DNA of 64,000 nt. Origin: Chelativorans sp. ZYF759. GTDB lineage: Bacteria > Pseudomonadota > Alphaproteobacteria > Rhizobiales > Rhizobiaceae. Position numbers and translations under genes: made by a program. The notes beneath the pieces are model-generated. The model was given only the letters and a program-made list of their open reading frames with translations. It was not told the DNA's origin and did not search any database. Each line of letters begins with the position of its first letter. Positions within the stretch are counted from its first letter, which is position 1. Shown here one piece after another: positions 22,697 through 31,446 of this stretch. The stretch is from positions 88,830-152,829 of the forward strand of contig NZ_WVVV01000006.1 in NCBI RefSeq assembly GCF_012911015.1, given 5' to 3'.

Positions 22697-23851
22697 ATGG
22701 GCGAGATCGCCGCGCTTCTCGACCGGGCCGTGGCCGCGCAGGCGGCCCCCTTTCTGGTGGCCCAGACCGTCAGCGCAGAAGCCACGCTTCATTGCCACGC
22801 GGCGGGCGTGGCACGGCCGGGCGTAGCGGCCGCCGACGACACGGTGCTGCGCATCTTCTCCCAGACCAAGGCCATCGGCGCGCTGGCGGCGATGATCCTG
22901 ATCGAGCGCGGCAAGTTCGGCTTCGACACGCCGGTGGGCGAAATCCTGCCGGCCTTCGACGACCTGCCGGTGCTGGAGGGCTTTGACGGCGAGACGCCGC
23001 GGCTGCGCAAACAGCGCACGGTCTGCACGGTCGCCCATCTGGCGAGCCACACATCCGGGCTCGCCTATGAATACTGGAACGCCGACACCAAACGCTGGAT
23101 GGAGATCACCGGGCATCCGACGGTCTTTTCGGGCAAGCTTTCGGCCCTGAACTATGCGCTGGTCAGCGACCCCGGCACGCAATGGCATTACGGGCCGGGC
23201 GTCGACTGGCTGGGGCGTGTCGTGGAGGCGGCAGACGGGCGGCGCATCGACGATTTCTGCCGCCAGGAGATATTCGAGCCGCTCGCCATGGGCTCGACCG
23301 CTTTCGAACTCGACGAGAAGCTCCACGGCAGGCTCGCGGACGCCGTGTCGCGCGACGGCGCGGGGTTTCGGCCGTCGCGCAGCGGGCCGGCGCCCCAGCC
23401 GGAATTTTACGGCATGGGGCACGCGCTCTACTCCACCACGCACGATTATGGGCGCTTCCTGCGCATGGTGCTCAGGGGCGGCGAGCTCGACGGCAACCGG
23501 ATCCTGAAACCCGAAAGCGTGGCCTCCCTGCTGGCGGCGCGCAGCGGCGGGATCGCCGTTTCGCCCCTGCGCTCGATCGCCCCGCGCGTTTCGCGCGACC
23601 ACGATCCCTTCCCGGGCCTCGCGCTCAGCCATTCCTTCGCCTGGTGCCGGCTGGACGAGGACGCGCCGGGGCGCCGCCGGGCCGGCTCGCAATTCTGGGC
23701 GGGCGCGCTCAACACCCATTCATGGCTCGATCCCCAAACCGGCATCGCCGGCCTCTTCATGACCCAGCTCGCCCCCTTCGCCGACGAGACGCTGATGGCG
23801 GCCTATGAGGCCTATGAGCGGGCGGTGTATGGGGGGCTGGGGCGGGACTGA
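22697..23851 (+). CDS. Beta-lactamase-fold serine hydrolase (class C/EstB type)
   Basis: A 384-residue protein without a signal peptide. The S-x-x-K motif is FSQTKAIG (near residue 51). The Tyr-containing second motif is WHYGPGVDWLG. A third conserved segment follows around MGHALYSTTHDYGRFLRMV. This set fits EstB-type esterases and related serine hydrolases; in the absence of a leader peptide, a cytosolic esterase is more likely than a true beta-lactamase. It follows the DUF1176 gene at six bases. Confidence 0.8.
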   Translation: MGEIAALLDRAVAAQAAPFLVAQTVSAEATLHCHAAGVARPGVAAADDTVLRIFSQTKAIGALAAMILIERGKFGFDTPVGEILPAFDDLPVLEGFDGETPRLRKQRTVCTVAHLASHTSGLAYEYWNADTKRWMEITGHPTVFSGKLSALNYALVSDPGTQWHYGPGVDWLGRVVEAADGRRIDDFCRQEIFEPLAMGSTAFELDEKLHGRLADAVSRDGAGFRPSRSGPAPQPEFYGMGHALYSTTHDYGRFLRMVLRGGELDGNRILKPESVASLLAARSGGIAVSPLRSIAPRVSRDHDPFPGLALSHSFAWCRLDEDAPGRRRAGSQFWAGALNTHSWLDPQTGIAGLFMTQLAPFADETLMAAYEAYERAVYGGLGRD

Positions 23852-23996
23852 GCGGGCTGAGGCCGGGCCCTCGATCGGCCGCAGGACGCCGGGATCGATT
23901 CACTCCTTGCCGTTCGGTTGCGCGTTGTCGCAAACGCTGCGGGGCGGTTGGTGGAACTGCAGACGGCCCGAGAAATTTCTCGGGCCGCTGTTCACA

Positions 23997-24143
23997 TCAA
24001 TGGCAGTGCACGGTCCCCGTGCTGTTGTCCATGTGGCAGCATTGTCCAGGCGGCGAACTCTTCCGACAGCCCCCACCATGCGCAGACGCTGCATGCGTAG
24101 ATATCAAGAAGGCCATCGCGAGCAACGAAACAAGAAGTCTCAT
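23997..24143 (-). CDS. Small secreted Cys/His-rich peptide (YHYH-like)
   Basis: A 48-residue protein: signal peptide MRLLVSLLAMAFLISTHAAS followed by a 27-residue mature part with four Cys and four His, ending GTVHCH. The TG-x-x-HCH end resembles YHYH-type small secreted proteins, which may bind metal. The ribosome site is strong (GGGGAGGG, 3-4 bases before the ATG at 24143), which fixes the start and argues that the gene is real despite its size. Confidence 0.6.
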   Translation of the reverse strand: MRLLVSLLAMAFLISTHAASAHGGGCRKSSPPGQCCHMDNSTGTVHCH

Positions 24144-24327
24144 ATTCCCTCCCCTGGGATCGCCGCGAATGCAAGTCTTCACGCGACCAGCCGAACACAA
24201 TCAGAAAGCGTATTCATTGTCGACTCCTGCACGCTAAAATAGTGACGGGTCGGGAAATGGGCCTGCGAGAAGAGCTGCGGCAAGGCGACTGACGGCAAAC
24301 ACTGGCCCTCATCGACGCATGTCAATC

Positions 24328-24384
24328 TGGTGCGGACGGCGGGGCTCGAACCCGCATGACCGAAGTCGAGGGATTTTAAGTCCC
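24328..24384 (-). pseudogene. 3' half of the split tRNA-Leu(UAA)
   Basis: Read leftward it begins at GGGA-CTTAAAA-TCCCT of the anticodon arm, then the long variable arm (CGACTTCGG), T arm with TTCGAGC, acceptor CGTCCGC, discriminator A and CCA. The D arm and 5' acceptor strand are missing here and lie at 25570-25597. It is separated from the intact tRNA-Leu by nine bases. Confidence 0.85.
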
Positions 24385-24393
24385 ATCTAGAAG

Positions 24394-24482
24394 TGGTGCG
24401 GACGACGGGACTTGAACCCGTAAGTCTCTGAAAGACCGGCAGATTTTAAGTCTGCTGCGTATACCAATTCCGCCACGTCCGC
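24394..24482 (-). tRNA. tRNA-Leu(UAA), complete, islet-borne
   Basis: 89 bases with 7-bp acceptor stem (GCGGACG with CGTCCGC), D loop GGAATTGGTATAC, anticodon loop CTTAAAA, a long class II variable arm, T arm ACGGG-TTCAAGT-CCCGT and encoded CCA. It differs from the split gene in the anticodon stem, variable arm and T arm, so it is not a recent duplicate. It lies just inside the islet and should supply UUA decoding lost when the resident gene was split. Confidence 0.93.
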
Positions 24483-24534
24483 GTGACAAAACGTCGGCAT
24501 TTGTCACCGGGTTTGTCACATGTTGCCAGCCTAT

Positions 24535-25299
24535 TCAACTGATGTCCTGCGATCCCTTCTGTCCATCGTTTGCTCCGATGGCAGCGGACTTTGTTTTGGC
24601 CTCTCGCTTCTGCGATAGCTTCCTTTCGGCAAGTTCCTTAAGCGCCCGATTGCGCTCGGTTCGCTTATGCCGTTCGACGTACCAATCCGAGAGGAGGGTC
24701 TCGATCAAACCGACCAAGAGTTCGGCTTCCTCTGCCTCCACATCGACGACAACGTTTACATCCTTTTCCATGTGAGCGCCGATATCGCCAACCGAGCGGA
24801 CCGCGTGGATGGCGTCCCAAGTGTCCGGCGTCAGCTCCTCTCGGATGTAATTTAGTTCAGCGCCGAGATTGCCTCGTCTGTTCTGCGGTATGCCCCAGAA
24901 GTCTCGCACGATCCCTTGAAGGCATCGTCTTGCCATGGTGGCTGAGGCCTTGGGACTGTCACGCAGGATCAGGCAGGCCTCCTCGTAGTCGGCCCGGATG
25001 CTTGCAGGTATGTAGGAAGGCTGGGGCTTCGCCCTCGACCGAGGCAATAGTGGAAATACCCGCAGGGCTTGCCCACTGACCCAGAGTCCCGGCTGGCGTA
25101 CTGCCTTCATCAAGCCCACAGAAAGGGTCAGTTCCGCGCACTCTGTGTTGGGACAGGCTATTGCGGCCACCAATACGCCGATGTCGCCGTGGTTAGACAG
25201 GCTGGTCTCGATGCGATGAAATTGTTCGTCGAAGTTTGGACTTGTGATGGTTGTGGTCTGACCGCAGAAGGCGCATTGCCAGTTGAACGGCGTTTTCAC
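24535..25299 (-). CDS. DUF4145 protein with N-terminal zinc knuckle
   Basis: A 254-residue protein starting at GTG (GGGGGGA lies just upstream). Residues 9-55 contain CAFCG and CPNTEC, a two-pair zinc motif. Residues 95-195 are DUF4145: IRADYEEACLILRDSPKASA, MARRCLQGIVRDFWGI, then HAVRSVGDIGAHMEKD, where the R/H residues are conserved. The C-terminus is Lys/Arg-rich. DUF4145 occurs in mobile elements and beside restriction or toxin genes, so a defence role is possible but not shown. It is the only protein gene in the islet. Confidence 0.82.
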   Translation of the reverse strand: MKTPFNWQCAFCGQTTTITSPNFDEQFHRIETSLSNHGDIGVLVAAIACPNTECAELTLSVGLMKAVRQPGLWVSGQALRVFPLLPRSRAKPQPSYIPASIRADYEEACLILRDSPKASATMARRCLQGIVRDFWGIPQNRRGNLGAELNYIREELTPDTWDAIHAVRSVGDIGAHMEKDVNVVVDVEAEEAELLVGLIETLLSDWYVERHKRTERNRALKELAERKLSQKREAKTKSAAIGANDGQKGSQDIS

Positions 25300-25438
25300 A
25301 TCTCCCCCCTAACCCGTCCTCTCGACCTACGGCAGGCGCTTGACGCCATCTCATTTGTCACAACTTTTGTCGCGATATCCCTTCCGGCCGCGCTTTGGGA
25401 AAGTTTGTGGGAATTCTCCACTCACGCAGCAAAATTTC

Positions 25439-25465
25439 ACTATAATCCACAAGTAGTTGCATCAA
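25439..25465 (-). promoter_or_regulatory. Possible promoter of the DUF4145 gene
   Basis: TTGATG and TATAGT lie 15 bases apart in the AT-rich stretch about 140 bases before the GTG start. The spacing is shorter than optimal, so the call is tentative. Confidence 0.3.
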
Positions 25466-25558
25466 CTCAACCTCGAATTGCAGAATATCGATGTGAAAAT
25501 ACAGCCCAAATTGTTCCCCATAACTCATTGAAATCATTGCCGTTCGGATGCAGGGGAG

Positions 25559-25597
25559 TTTTAAGTCCCTTGCGTCTACCAGTTTCGCCACGTCCGC
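25559..25597 (-). pseudogene. 5' half of the split tRNA-Leu(UAA)
   Basis: Read leftward it gives GCGGACG, the D arm with CTGGTAGACGC, the anticodon 5' strand AGGGA and the loop CTTAAAA, then diverges into unrelated sequence (CTCCCCTGCAT). It is the promoter-proximal half of the gene whose 3' half is at 24328-24373. It cannot fold into a tRNA on its own. Confidence 0.85.
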
Positions 25598-25632
25598 GTG
25601 GCCGCGTATAGACCATGGGGCCGCACGGGCGA

Positions 25633-26601
25633 TCAAGGCGCAAATGAACGCTCGGCGATGCGGCGGATGAAGGCGACCGCGCGCGGCGTGTCGGCATATT
25701 GCACCATGTGGCCGACACCTTCGAGAATTTCCAGTTCCAGGCCGGGAATCCGGCCGACCATCGCGCGGCCATGCGCGTCGATGTTCAGCACCCGGTCGGC
25801 ATCGCCATGGAGGATGCCCACCGGCACCCTGATCTCGCCATACCGCGCCGTGCGGTCGGTCCTGTCGTCGTGGAGCGCCACCATGTCTTCGGAGGTGGCG
25901 ATGAAATGGCTCGGGCGCAGGCCGACCATGGCGCCGCCCGCAACCGCGAAATCCTGCGGCGATTTTTGCGGGCCGAAGACGAAATCCAGCGTCGCCTCGG
26001 CGTTGCGGACAGAGGCCGGGACGGCGAGCGTGCCGGCCACCAGCCGGCGCAGGAAGGGCGAGCGGATCATCAGTGGGCGGAATTGCGGCGGCACCTCGCC
26101 GAGCTCGCCCGTCAGCGGCGCCAGGAGCGCCAGCCCGACAACCTTGCCGGGATAATCGAGCGCCACGCGCAGCGCGATCGCGCCGCCCAGAGAATGGCCA
26201 ACAAGCAGCGCGCGCTCGATGCCGAGCGTCTCCATGAAGCGGGCGACAAAACGCGCCTGGCCGGCGAGATCGGCCCGGCCGGAAGGTCTTGTCGAATAGC
26301 CCGAACCCGGCCTGTCCACGGAGATCAGCCGGTAGCCCGGGCCGAATTCCTCCATCAGCGGGCGGCGCATGTGGTGGAGCTGGCCGCCCAGCCCGTGGAT
26401 CATCAGGATCACCGGCCCTTCGCCCTGCTCGACATAATGCACCCTTGCCCCGTCGACATCGACGAAGCGGCCGCCGGGCGGCACCAGCCGCTCGGCCTCG
26501 GCGGCGATGCGGCGCGTGGCGCGGGCCAGATAGAGCCCGACAGCCAGGGCCGCCCCAAGCAGCACGACGACGACGATGAGGAGAAACGCGATCCAGTCCA
26601 T
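25633..26601 (-). CDS. Membrane-anchored alpha/beta hydrolase
   Basis: A 322-residue protein. The N-terminal helix (MDWIAFLLIVVVVLLGAALA) is a membrane anchor. The hydrolase fold has the oxyanion segment LMIHGLGGQ, nucleophile elbow VGHSLGGAIAL, Asp in ILHGDADRVLN and His in EGVGHMVQYA. It resembles haloperoxidase/lipase-type hydrolases; the substrate is unknown. It probably had the split tRNA-Leu as its downstream neighbour. Confidence 0.85.
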   Translation of the reverse strand: MDWIAFLLIVVVVLLGAALAVGLYLARATRRIAAEAERLVPPGGRFVDVDGARVHYVEQGEGPVILMIHGLGGQLHHMRRPLMEEFGPGYRLISVDRPGSGYSTRPSGRADLAGQARFVARFMETLGIERALLVGHSLGGAIALRVALDYPGKVVGLALLAPLTGELGEVPPQFRPLMIRSPFLRRLVAGTLAVPASVRNAEATLDFVFGPQKSPQDFAVAGGAMVGLRPSHFIATSEDMVALHDDRTDRTARYGEIRVPVGILHGDADRVLNIDAHGRAMVGRIPGLELEILEGVGHMVQYADTPRAVAFIRRIAERSFAP

Positions 26602-26737
26602 AGGCAGGCCCCCGGTTGCGCCGCGAGACTAGCCGTTCGCCGACACCGGACAAGCCGGAAGATGCGCGAGGGGGAGAGATTGCCGCGCCCCCTCCCCGGC
26701 GCTATGTGCAAGGCTCCACGCAACCGGATCGCCCCAG

Positions 26738-27472
26738 ATGAGCCAAACCGTCACCGCCTCCATGATCGTCATCGGCGATGAAATCCTGTCGGGGCGCACC
26801 AAGGACCGTAATATCGGGCATCTGGCCGACATCATGACCGCCATCGGCATCGATCTCGTGGAGGTGCGCATCGTGGCCGATGACGAGGCGGCGATCGTCG
26901 AGGCGATCAACACCCTGCGGGCCCGCACCGACTACGTGTTCACCTCCGGCGGCATCGGGCCGACGCATGACGACATCACCGCCGATTCGGTGTCGAAAGC
27001 CTTCGGCCTGCCCTGCGTGCACGATGCGAAGGCGCTGGCGATGCTCGAACAGCACTACGCCAAGCGCGAGATCGAGTTCACCGAGGCGCGCAAGCGCATG
27101 GCACGCATGCCGGTGGGCGCCGAGCATATCGACAATCCCGTCTCGCTCGCGCCCGGCTTCCGCATCGAGAACGTCCATGTCATGGCGGGCGTGCCGGCGA
27201 TCTTCCAGGCCATGCTCGACAATGTGGTCCCGACGCTCAAGGCCGGGACCAAGCTGATGTCGACGAGCATCCACTGCCCGTTCGGCGAAGGCACGATCGG
27301 CGGGCCGCTGGGAGAGATCCAGAAGGCCCATCCCGACACCATCATCGGCTCCTATCCCAAATATCAGGATGGCACCTTCTGGACCGAGCTGGTGGTGCGC
27401 TCGCGCGACGCCGATGCCCTGGCGCGCGCCGAAGAAGCGGTGCGCAAGATGCTGGCCGGGCTCGCCGGCTGA
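26738..27472 (+). CDS. CinA-family molybdopterin-binding protein (N-terminal domain only)
   Basis: A 244-residue protein comprising the MoCF-like domain of CinA: IVIGDEILSGRTKDRNIGHL, then FTSGGIGPTHDDITADSVSK, and a C-terminal alpha/beta extension with KYQDGTFWTELVVRSRD. The C-terminal nicotinamide-nucleotide amidase domain of full CinA is absent. Related stand-alone proteins are annotated as competence/damage-inducible protein A; nucleotide pyrophosphatase activity is known for full-length relatives only. Confidence 0.85.
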   Translation: MSQTVTASMIVIGDEILSGRTKDRNIGHLADIMTAIGIDLVEVRIVADDEAAIVEAINTLRARTDYVFTSGGIGPTHDDITADSVSKAFGLPCVHDAKALAMLEQHYAKREIEFTEARKRMARMPVGAEHIDNPVSLAPGFRIENVHVMAGVPAIFQAMLDNVVPTLKAGTKLMSTSIHCPFGEGTIGGPLGEIQKAHPDTIIGSYPKYQDGTFWTELVVRSRDADALARAEEAVRKMLAGLAG

Positions 27473-27556
27473 GCCTCACCAATGCTTGCGTTGGATCAAG
27501 GATTGCTCTTGGATCGCTGCTAGCGTGCACCGCATGCCGCCAGGAGGACCATCATC

Positions 27557-28393
27557 ATGAGCTTCAAGACCATTCTCGCCATTCTGCAGGGCAAGGAAGA
27601 CGCCGCGCGCGTGCTCAACTGCGCCATTCCGCTCGCCGTCAAGCACGAGGCTCACCTGATCGGACTCCATGCCGAGGCGCTGCCGATCCCGCATGCCACG
27701 CCGATGGGAATTCCCGATACCGGCTTCATCGAGGCGGGCAGCGAGATGGCGCGCGAGCGCGCGGCCGAGATCGAGGCGATCTTCACCAAGCATTGCACCT
27801 CCGGCGGCATCTCGGGCGAATGGCGGGCGATGGAAAGCTATTCGGGCGACAGCGCCGTGTCTGGCCTGGAAAGCGCGCGCTGCGCGGATCTCGTCGTGGC
27901 CCAGCAGCGTGATCCGGAGGCACAGTCGATCGTGGCCGATCTCGAGGCGCTGCTGTTCCATTCGGGTCGGCCGGTCCTGTTCGTGCCCTATGCGATGAAG
28001 GTCGAGCCGCCTTTTCCCAAGGTTGCGCTGGCCTGGAACGGCTCGTCCGAATCGGCGCGCGCGGCCTTCGATGCTTTGCCCTTCCTCAAGGCGGCCAAGG
28101 AGGTGACGCTGCTGGTCGTCGACGCGGAGACCAATGTCGGCCAGGATGACGTCTTCTCGGGCACGGCGATCGCCGGCGCGCTGGCGCGCCACGGCGTGAA
28201 GATCACGATCCAGAACCAGCGCTCGGGCGACGTGTCGGTTGCCGACATCATCCAGAACCATGTCGCGGATGCCGGCACCGACCTGCTCGTGACCGGCGCC
28301 TACAGCCAGTCGCGGCTCAAGGAATTCTTCTTCGGGGGCGTGACGCGGTCGCTCATGCAATCGATGACCTGCGCCACCTTCATGTCGCGCTGA
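27557..28393 (+). CDS. Tandem universal stress protein
   Basis: A 278-residue protein with two Usp folds. The first (residues 1-140) opens MSFKTILAILQGKEDAARVL; the second (about 150-278) contains KVALAWNGSSESARAAFDAL and ends LVTGAYSQSRLKEFFFGGVT, the second-domain ATP-loop position. Two-domain Usp proteins act as stress-induced monomers. AGGAGGACCATC lies before the ATG. It is a single-gene unit. Confidence 0.88.
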   Translation: MSFKTILAILQGKEDAARVLNCAIPLAVKHEAHLIGLHAEALPIPHATPMGIPDTGFIEAGSEMARERAAEIEAIFTKHCTSGGISGEWRAMESYSGDSAVSGLESARCADLVVAQQRDPEAQSIVADLEALLFHSGRPVLFVPYAMKVEPPFPKVALAWNGSSESARAAFDALPFLKAAKEVTLLVVDAETNVGQDDVFSGTAIAGALARHGVKITIQNQRSGDVSVADIIQNHVADAGTDLLVTGAYSQSRLKEFFFGGVTRSLMQSMTCATFMSR

Positions 28394-28464
28394 GCGTGAG
28401 GCCCTTGCCAACAGGGCGCCTTTACGTCTAATTCCGCCTGCATTCCCCTCCGGAGTGCAGACAG

Positions 28465-28962
28465 ATGACGTTTCCCGAAAAGGCGTTTCCCGTTTCCTGG
28501 GACCAGTTCCACCGCGACGCGCGCGCGCTCGCCTGGCGGCTGGCCAGCGCGAACGGCAAATGGCGCGCCATCGTCTGCATCACGCGCGGCGGGCTGGTGC
28601 CCGCCGCCATCATCGCGCGCGAACTCGATATCCGGCTGATCGAGACGGTGTGCGTGGCCTCCTATCACGAATATTCAGAGCAGGGCGAGTTGCAGGTGCT
28701 CAAGGAGATCACGCCTGAACTGCTCGAGAACGAGGGCAAGGACGTGCTGATCGTCGACGACCTCACCGATACCGGCAAGACGGCCGCCGTGGTGCGGGCG
28801 ATGATGCCCCAGGCCCATTTCGCGGCGGTCTACGCCAAGCCCAAGGGCCGACCCATGGTCGATACCTTCATCACCGAGGTCTCGCAGGACACCTGGATCT
28901 ACTTCCCCTGGGATCTGGGCTTCGCCTACCAGAAGCCGATCTCGCAGGATGCGCCCCGCTGA
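28465..28962 (+). CDS. gpt: Xanthine phosphoribosyltransferase
   Basis: A 165-residue type I phosphoribosyltransferase. The PRPP-binding loop is [16 protein letters not shown] (residues about 92-107), and the flexible loop region is [35 protein letters not shown] matches bacterial Gpt. It salvages xanthine, guanine and probably hypoxanthine. Length fits the 150-165 residues usual for the family. Confidence 0.9.
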   Translation: MTFPEKAFPVSWDQFHRDARALAWRLASANGKWRAIVCITRGGLVPAAIIARELDIRLIETVCVASYHEYSEQGELQVLKEITPELLENEGKDVLIVDDLTDTGKTAAVVRAMMPQAHFAAVYAKPKGRPMVDTFITEVSQDTWIYFPWDLGFAYQKPISQDAPR

Positions 28963-29125
28963 ACGGGGCAAAGCCATTCCAAAAGATAACGAATCCCGTT
29001 CATGCTATCGTCATGGCGTGACGGGGCGATTCGCTTTCGCCCTGCTCTCGGCATGATTTGAATTTTCGATCCGATACACGATATTGGTTCGCAGATCAGA
29101 CGATAGACCAGGGAGTTGGAAGCCC

Positions 29126-29620
29126 ATGCTGTGGAGCCAGGGCAAGAGAATATTGCTTTCCGAGAGGCTGCGCAGCCTGTTCGGCAGCCCGCCCCCGCGC
29201 CTGCAGGTGGCGGCCCTTCCCTGGCGCCTTGGCAAGAAGGGCGCTTTCGAAATCATGCTGGTGACCAGCCGGGAAACGCGCCGCTGGGTGCTGCCCAAGG
29301 GCTGGCCCGAGGGCATGGAAAGCCTGAGCGAAGCCGCCGCGCGCGAAGCACATGAGGAAGCCGGCATTTCCGGACGGATCACGACCACAGAGCTCGGCAG
29401 CTACTATTACGGCAAGCGGCTGACGACCGGGCTGGAGCGGCGCTGCCAGGTGCTGGTCTTCCCGCTCGAGGTGAAGAAAACCGCCGACAAATGGCCCGAA
29501 AAGAAGCGTCGCACCCGGCAATGGTTCGAGCCCACCGAGGCCGCAAACCTCGTCAATGAGCCCGACCTTGCCGAGCTGATTGTCGAATTCGGGCAGAATC
29601 CAAAGAAATCGGCTGCCTGA
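29126..29620 (+). CDS. NUDIX hydrolase
   Basis: A 164-residue protein. The Nudix box is GWPEGMESLSEAAAREAHEE followed by AGI, with the metal-binding REAHEE core. RRWVLPKG before the box and the basic C-terminus (EKKRRTRQWF) resemble diphosphoinositol/diadenosine polyphosphate hydrolases, often annotated only as NUDIX. I start at 29126 because GGGAG lies upstream of MLWSQGKRI. The substrate is not readable. Confidence 0.85.
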   Translation: MLWSQGKRILLSERLRSLFGSPPPRLQVAALPWRLGKKGAFEIMLVTSRETRRWVLPKGWPEGMESLSEAAAREAHEEAGISGRITTTELGSYYYGKRLTTGLERRCQVLVFPLEVKKTADKWPEKKRRTRQWFEPTEAANLVNEPDLAELIVEFGQNPKKSAA

Positions 29621-29727
29621 AGGCAGTCGGCGGCCACTCCTGCCTTGCACCGGGAACATTAGCCACCTAATCCGGTTGTCGTCACGCGGCGGTCGGTCGG
29701 CCGCCCCCAACGCAATCACCGGAACCG

Positions 29728-31341
29728 ATGGCAGATACAAGCGTCCAGAGCCGCAAGGACACGCTCGACAAGGATCTCGACAAGTTCGTCCATGTCGGCG
29801 AGGCGGCAAGCTTCCTTTCCCGCGGGCTGGTGGCGCCAGGCCTGGCGCTGCTCTTCCTGGCACTGTCGGCCGTCATCGCCTCGCTCTATGTGATGGGCCA
29901 GCCGGGCGCGGTCGTCATCGTGGCGGCGGCCGCCATCGGCGCCTACATGGCACTCAATATCGGCGCCAACGACGTCGCCAACAATGTTGCGCCGGCGGTC
30001 GGCTCCAAGGCGCTGTCGATCGGTGGTGCGCTGGCGATCGCGGCCGTCTTCGAGACGGCCGGCGCGCTGATCGGCGGAGCGGAGGTGGTGGCGACGGTGT
30101 CGCGCGGGATCATCGCGCCAGAAAGCGTCGGCCAGCCCACCATTTTCATCAACGCGATGATGGCCGCGCTGATCTCCTCGGCTCTATGGATCAACCTGGC
30201 GACCTGGATCGGCGCGCCCGTCTCCACCACCCATTCGGTGGTCGGCGGTGTGATGGGCGCCGGCATCGCGGCGGCAGGCCTGTGGGCCGTCAACTGGTTC
30301 ACGATGAGCGGGATCGCGGCCAGCTGGATCGTCTCGCCGCTGATGGGCGGGGTGATCGCGGCGCTGTTCCTGGCCTTCATCAAGGAAGCCATCATCTACC
30401 AGGACGACAAGATCGCCGCGGCGCGGCGCTGGGTCCCGGTGCTGATCGGCGTCATGGGCGGGGCGTTCGCCGCCTATCTCGCCATGAAGGGGCTGTCGCG
30501 CGTCATCCCGATGGGCGCGGGGCAGATCGCGGCCGTGGGCATCGCGGTGTTCCTGGGCGTATGGGCGCTGGCCCACATCCAGGTGCGCAAGGCGTCCGAA
30601 GGCATGGAGAACCGCAACCAGTCGCTGAGGGCGCTCTTCAAGATGCCGCTCATCATCTCGGCCGCGCTGCTGTCCTTTGCCCACGGCGCCAACGATGTGG
30701 CCAACGCGGTGGGGCCGCTGGCGGCGATCGTGGCGACCGTCCAGGCCAATGAAGTCACCGGCGCCGTCGGCATCCCGCTATGGGTAATGGCGATCGGGGC
30801 GATCGGAATCTCGATCGGCCTGGTGCTGTTCGGGCCGAAACTCATCCGCATGGTGGGCCAGCAGATCACAAGGCTGAACCCGATGCGCGCCTTCTGCGTG
30901 GCGATTGCCGCCGCCATCACCGTCATCCTGGCCTCGGCGCTCGGCCTGCCCATCTCCTCGACCCACACGGCGGTGGGGGCGGTGTTCGGCGTCGGCTTCT
31001 TCCGCGAGTGGTACACGGCCAATTCAAGCCGCCGGAAGGCCTATCTGGAGCGCAAGGTCGATCGCGAGCGCCAGGCCCGCAACGGCAAGAAGGCAGCCGC
31101 GGCCAAGGCCGATCGCAAGCGCGAGATGCCGAGCGAACTGGAGGAGGACCTGCCCCTGGGCATCGCTGGCTACAGTTTCGGCGTGGCCGGGGAGACCTCG
31201 GGCGCGGGCGCAGAGATCGCTCGCCGCAAGCTGGTGCGCCGGGCCCACTTCACCACCATCATCGCGGCATGGATCGTCACCGTGCCGGCAGCCGCGCTGC
31301 TGTCCATGGCGATGTTCATGCTGCTCAACCTCATCTCCTGA
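29728..31341 (+). CDS. pit: Inorganic phosphate transporter, Pit family
   Basis: A 537-residue membrane protein with about ten helices. It carries the two PHO4/Pit signature repeats, GANDVANNVAPAVGSKAL (near residue 76) and GANDVANAVGPLAAI (near residue 322), and STTHSVVGGVMGAG and STHTAVGAVFGVG in the paired halves. A large hydrophilic loop (about residues 430-500) separates the last helices. It is a low-affinity Pi (metal-phosphate) symporter. No pho-box is obvious upstream. Confidence 0.92.
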   Translation: MADTSVQSRKDTLDKDLDKFVHVGEAASFLSRGLVAPGLALLFLALSAVIASLYVMGQPGAVVIVAAAAIGAYMALNIGANDVANNVAPAVGSKALSIGGALAIAAVFETAGALIGGAEVVATVSRGIIAPESVGQPTIFINAMMAALISSALWINLATWIGAPVSTTHSVVGGVMGAGIAAAGLWAVNWFTMSGIAASWIVSPLMGGVIAALFLAFIKEAIIYQDDKIAAARRWVPVLIGVMGGAFAAYLAMKGLSRVIPMGAGQIAAVGIAVFLGVWALAHIQVRKASEGMENRNQSLRALFKMPLIISAALLSFAHGANDVANAVGPLAAIVATVQANEVTGAVGIPLWVMAIGAIGISIGLVLFGPKLIRMVGQQITRLNPMRAFCVAIAAAITVILASALGLPISSTHTAVGAVFGVGFFREWYTANSSRRKAYLERKVDRERQARNGKKAAAAKADRKREMPSELEEDLPLGIAGYSFGVAGETSGAGAEIARRKLVRRAHFTTIIAAWIVTVPAAALLSMAMFMLLNLIS

Positions 31342-31389
31342 GGGCGCCACCCCTCCTCCCCGCCGCGCGCGCCGGGAGCAGGCCCAAAC

Positions 31390-31414
31390 GAAAACAGGCC
31401 CCGAAAGGGGCCTG
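31390..31414 (-). terminator. Intrinsic terminator of rpsD
   Basis: A 20-base hairpin (CAGGCCCC, TTTC loop, GGGGCCTG, read leftward) followed by TTTTCG, 33 bases after the rpsD stop. Confidence 0.75.
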
Positions 31415-31446
31415 CATTCAATCCGGCGATGTCCGGCGCAACATGA

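Larger units (their letters stand above)
24374..25569. mobile_element. 1.2-kb islet inserted in tRNA-Leu(UAA)
   Basis: An 11-bp direct repeat (TTTTAAGTCCC) at 24374-24384 and 25559-25569 marks both ends. Outside it, the 5' half (25570-25597) and 3' half (24328-24373) of one tRNA-Leu(UAA) fit together exactly, including complementary anticodon-stem arms AGGGA and TCCCT. Inside are a DUF4145 gene and a complete, different tRNA-Leu(UAA). No integrase is present, so this is either a deletion remnant of a larger island or a gene mobilised in trans. Base composition is lower in GC than the flanks. The 333 bases at 25300-25632 otherwise hold only a possible promoter (25439-25465) and the tRNA half. 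Confidence 0.75.

Noticed and set aside
21056-23719. An 887-codon open frame on the minus strand
   Set aside because: It runs antisense through three well-supported rightward genes (SleB, DUF1176, serine hydrolase). It has no domains and a composition typical of high-GC shadow frames.
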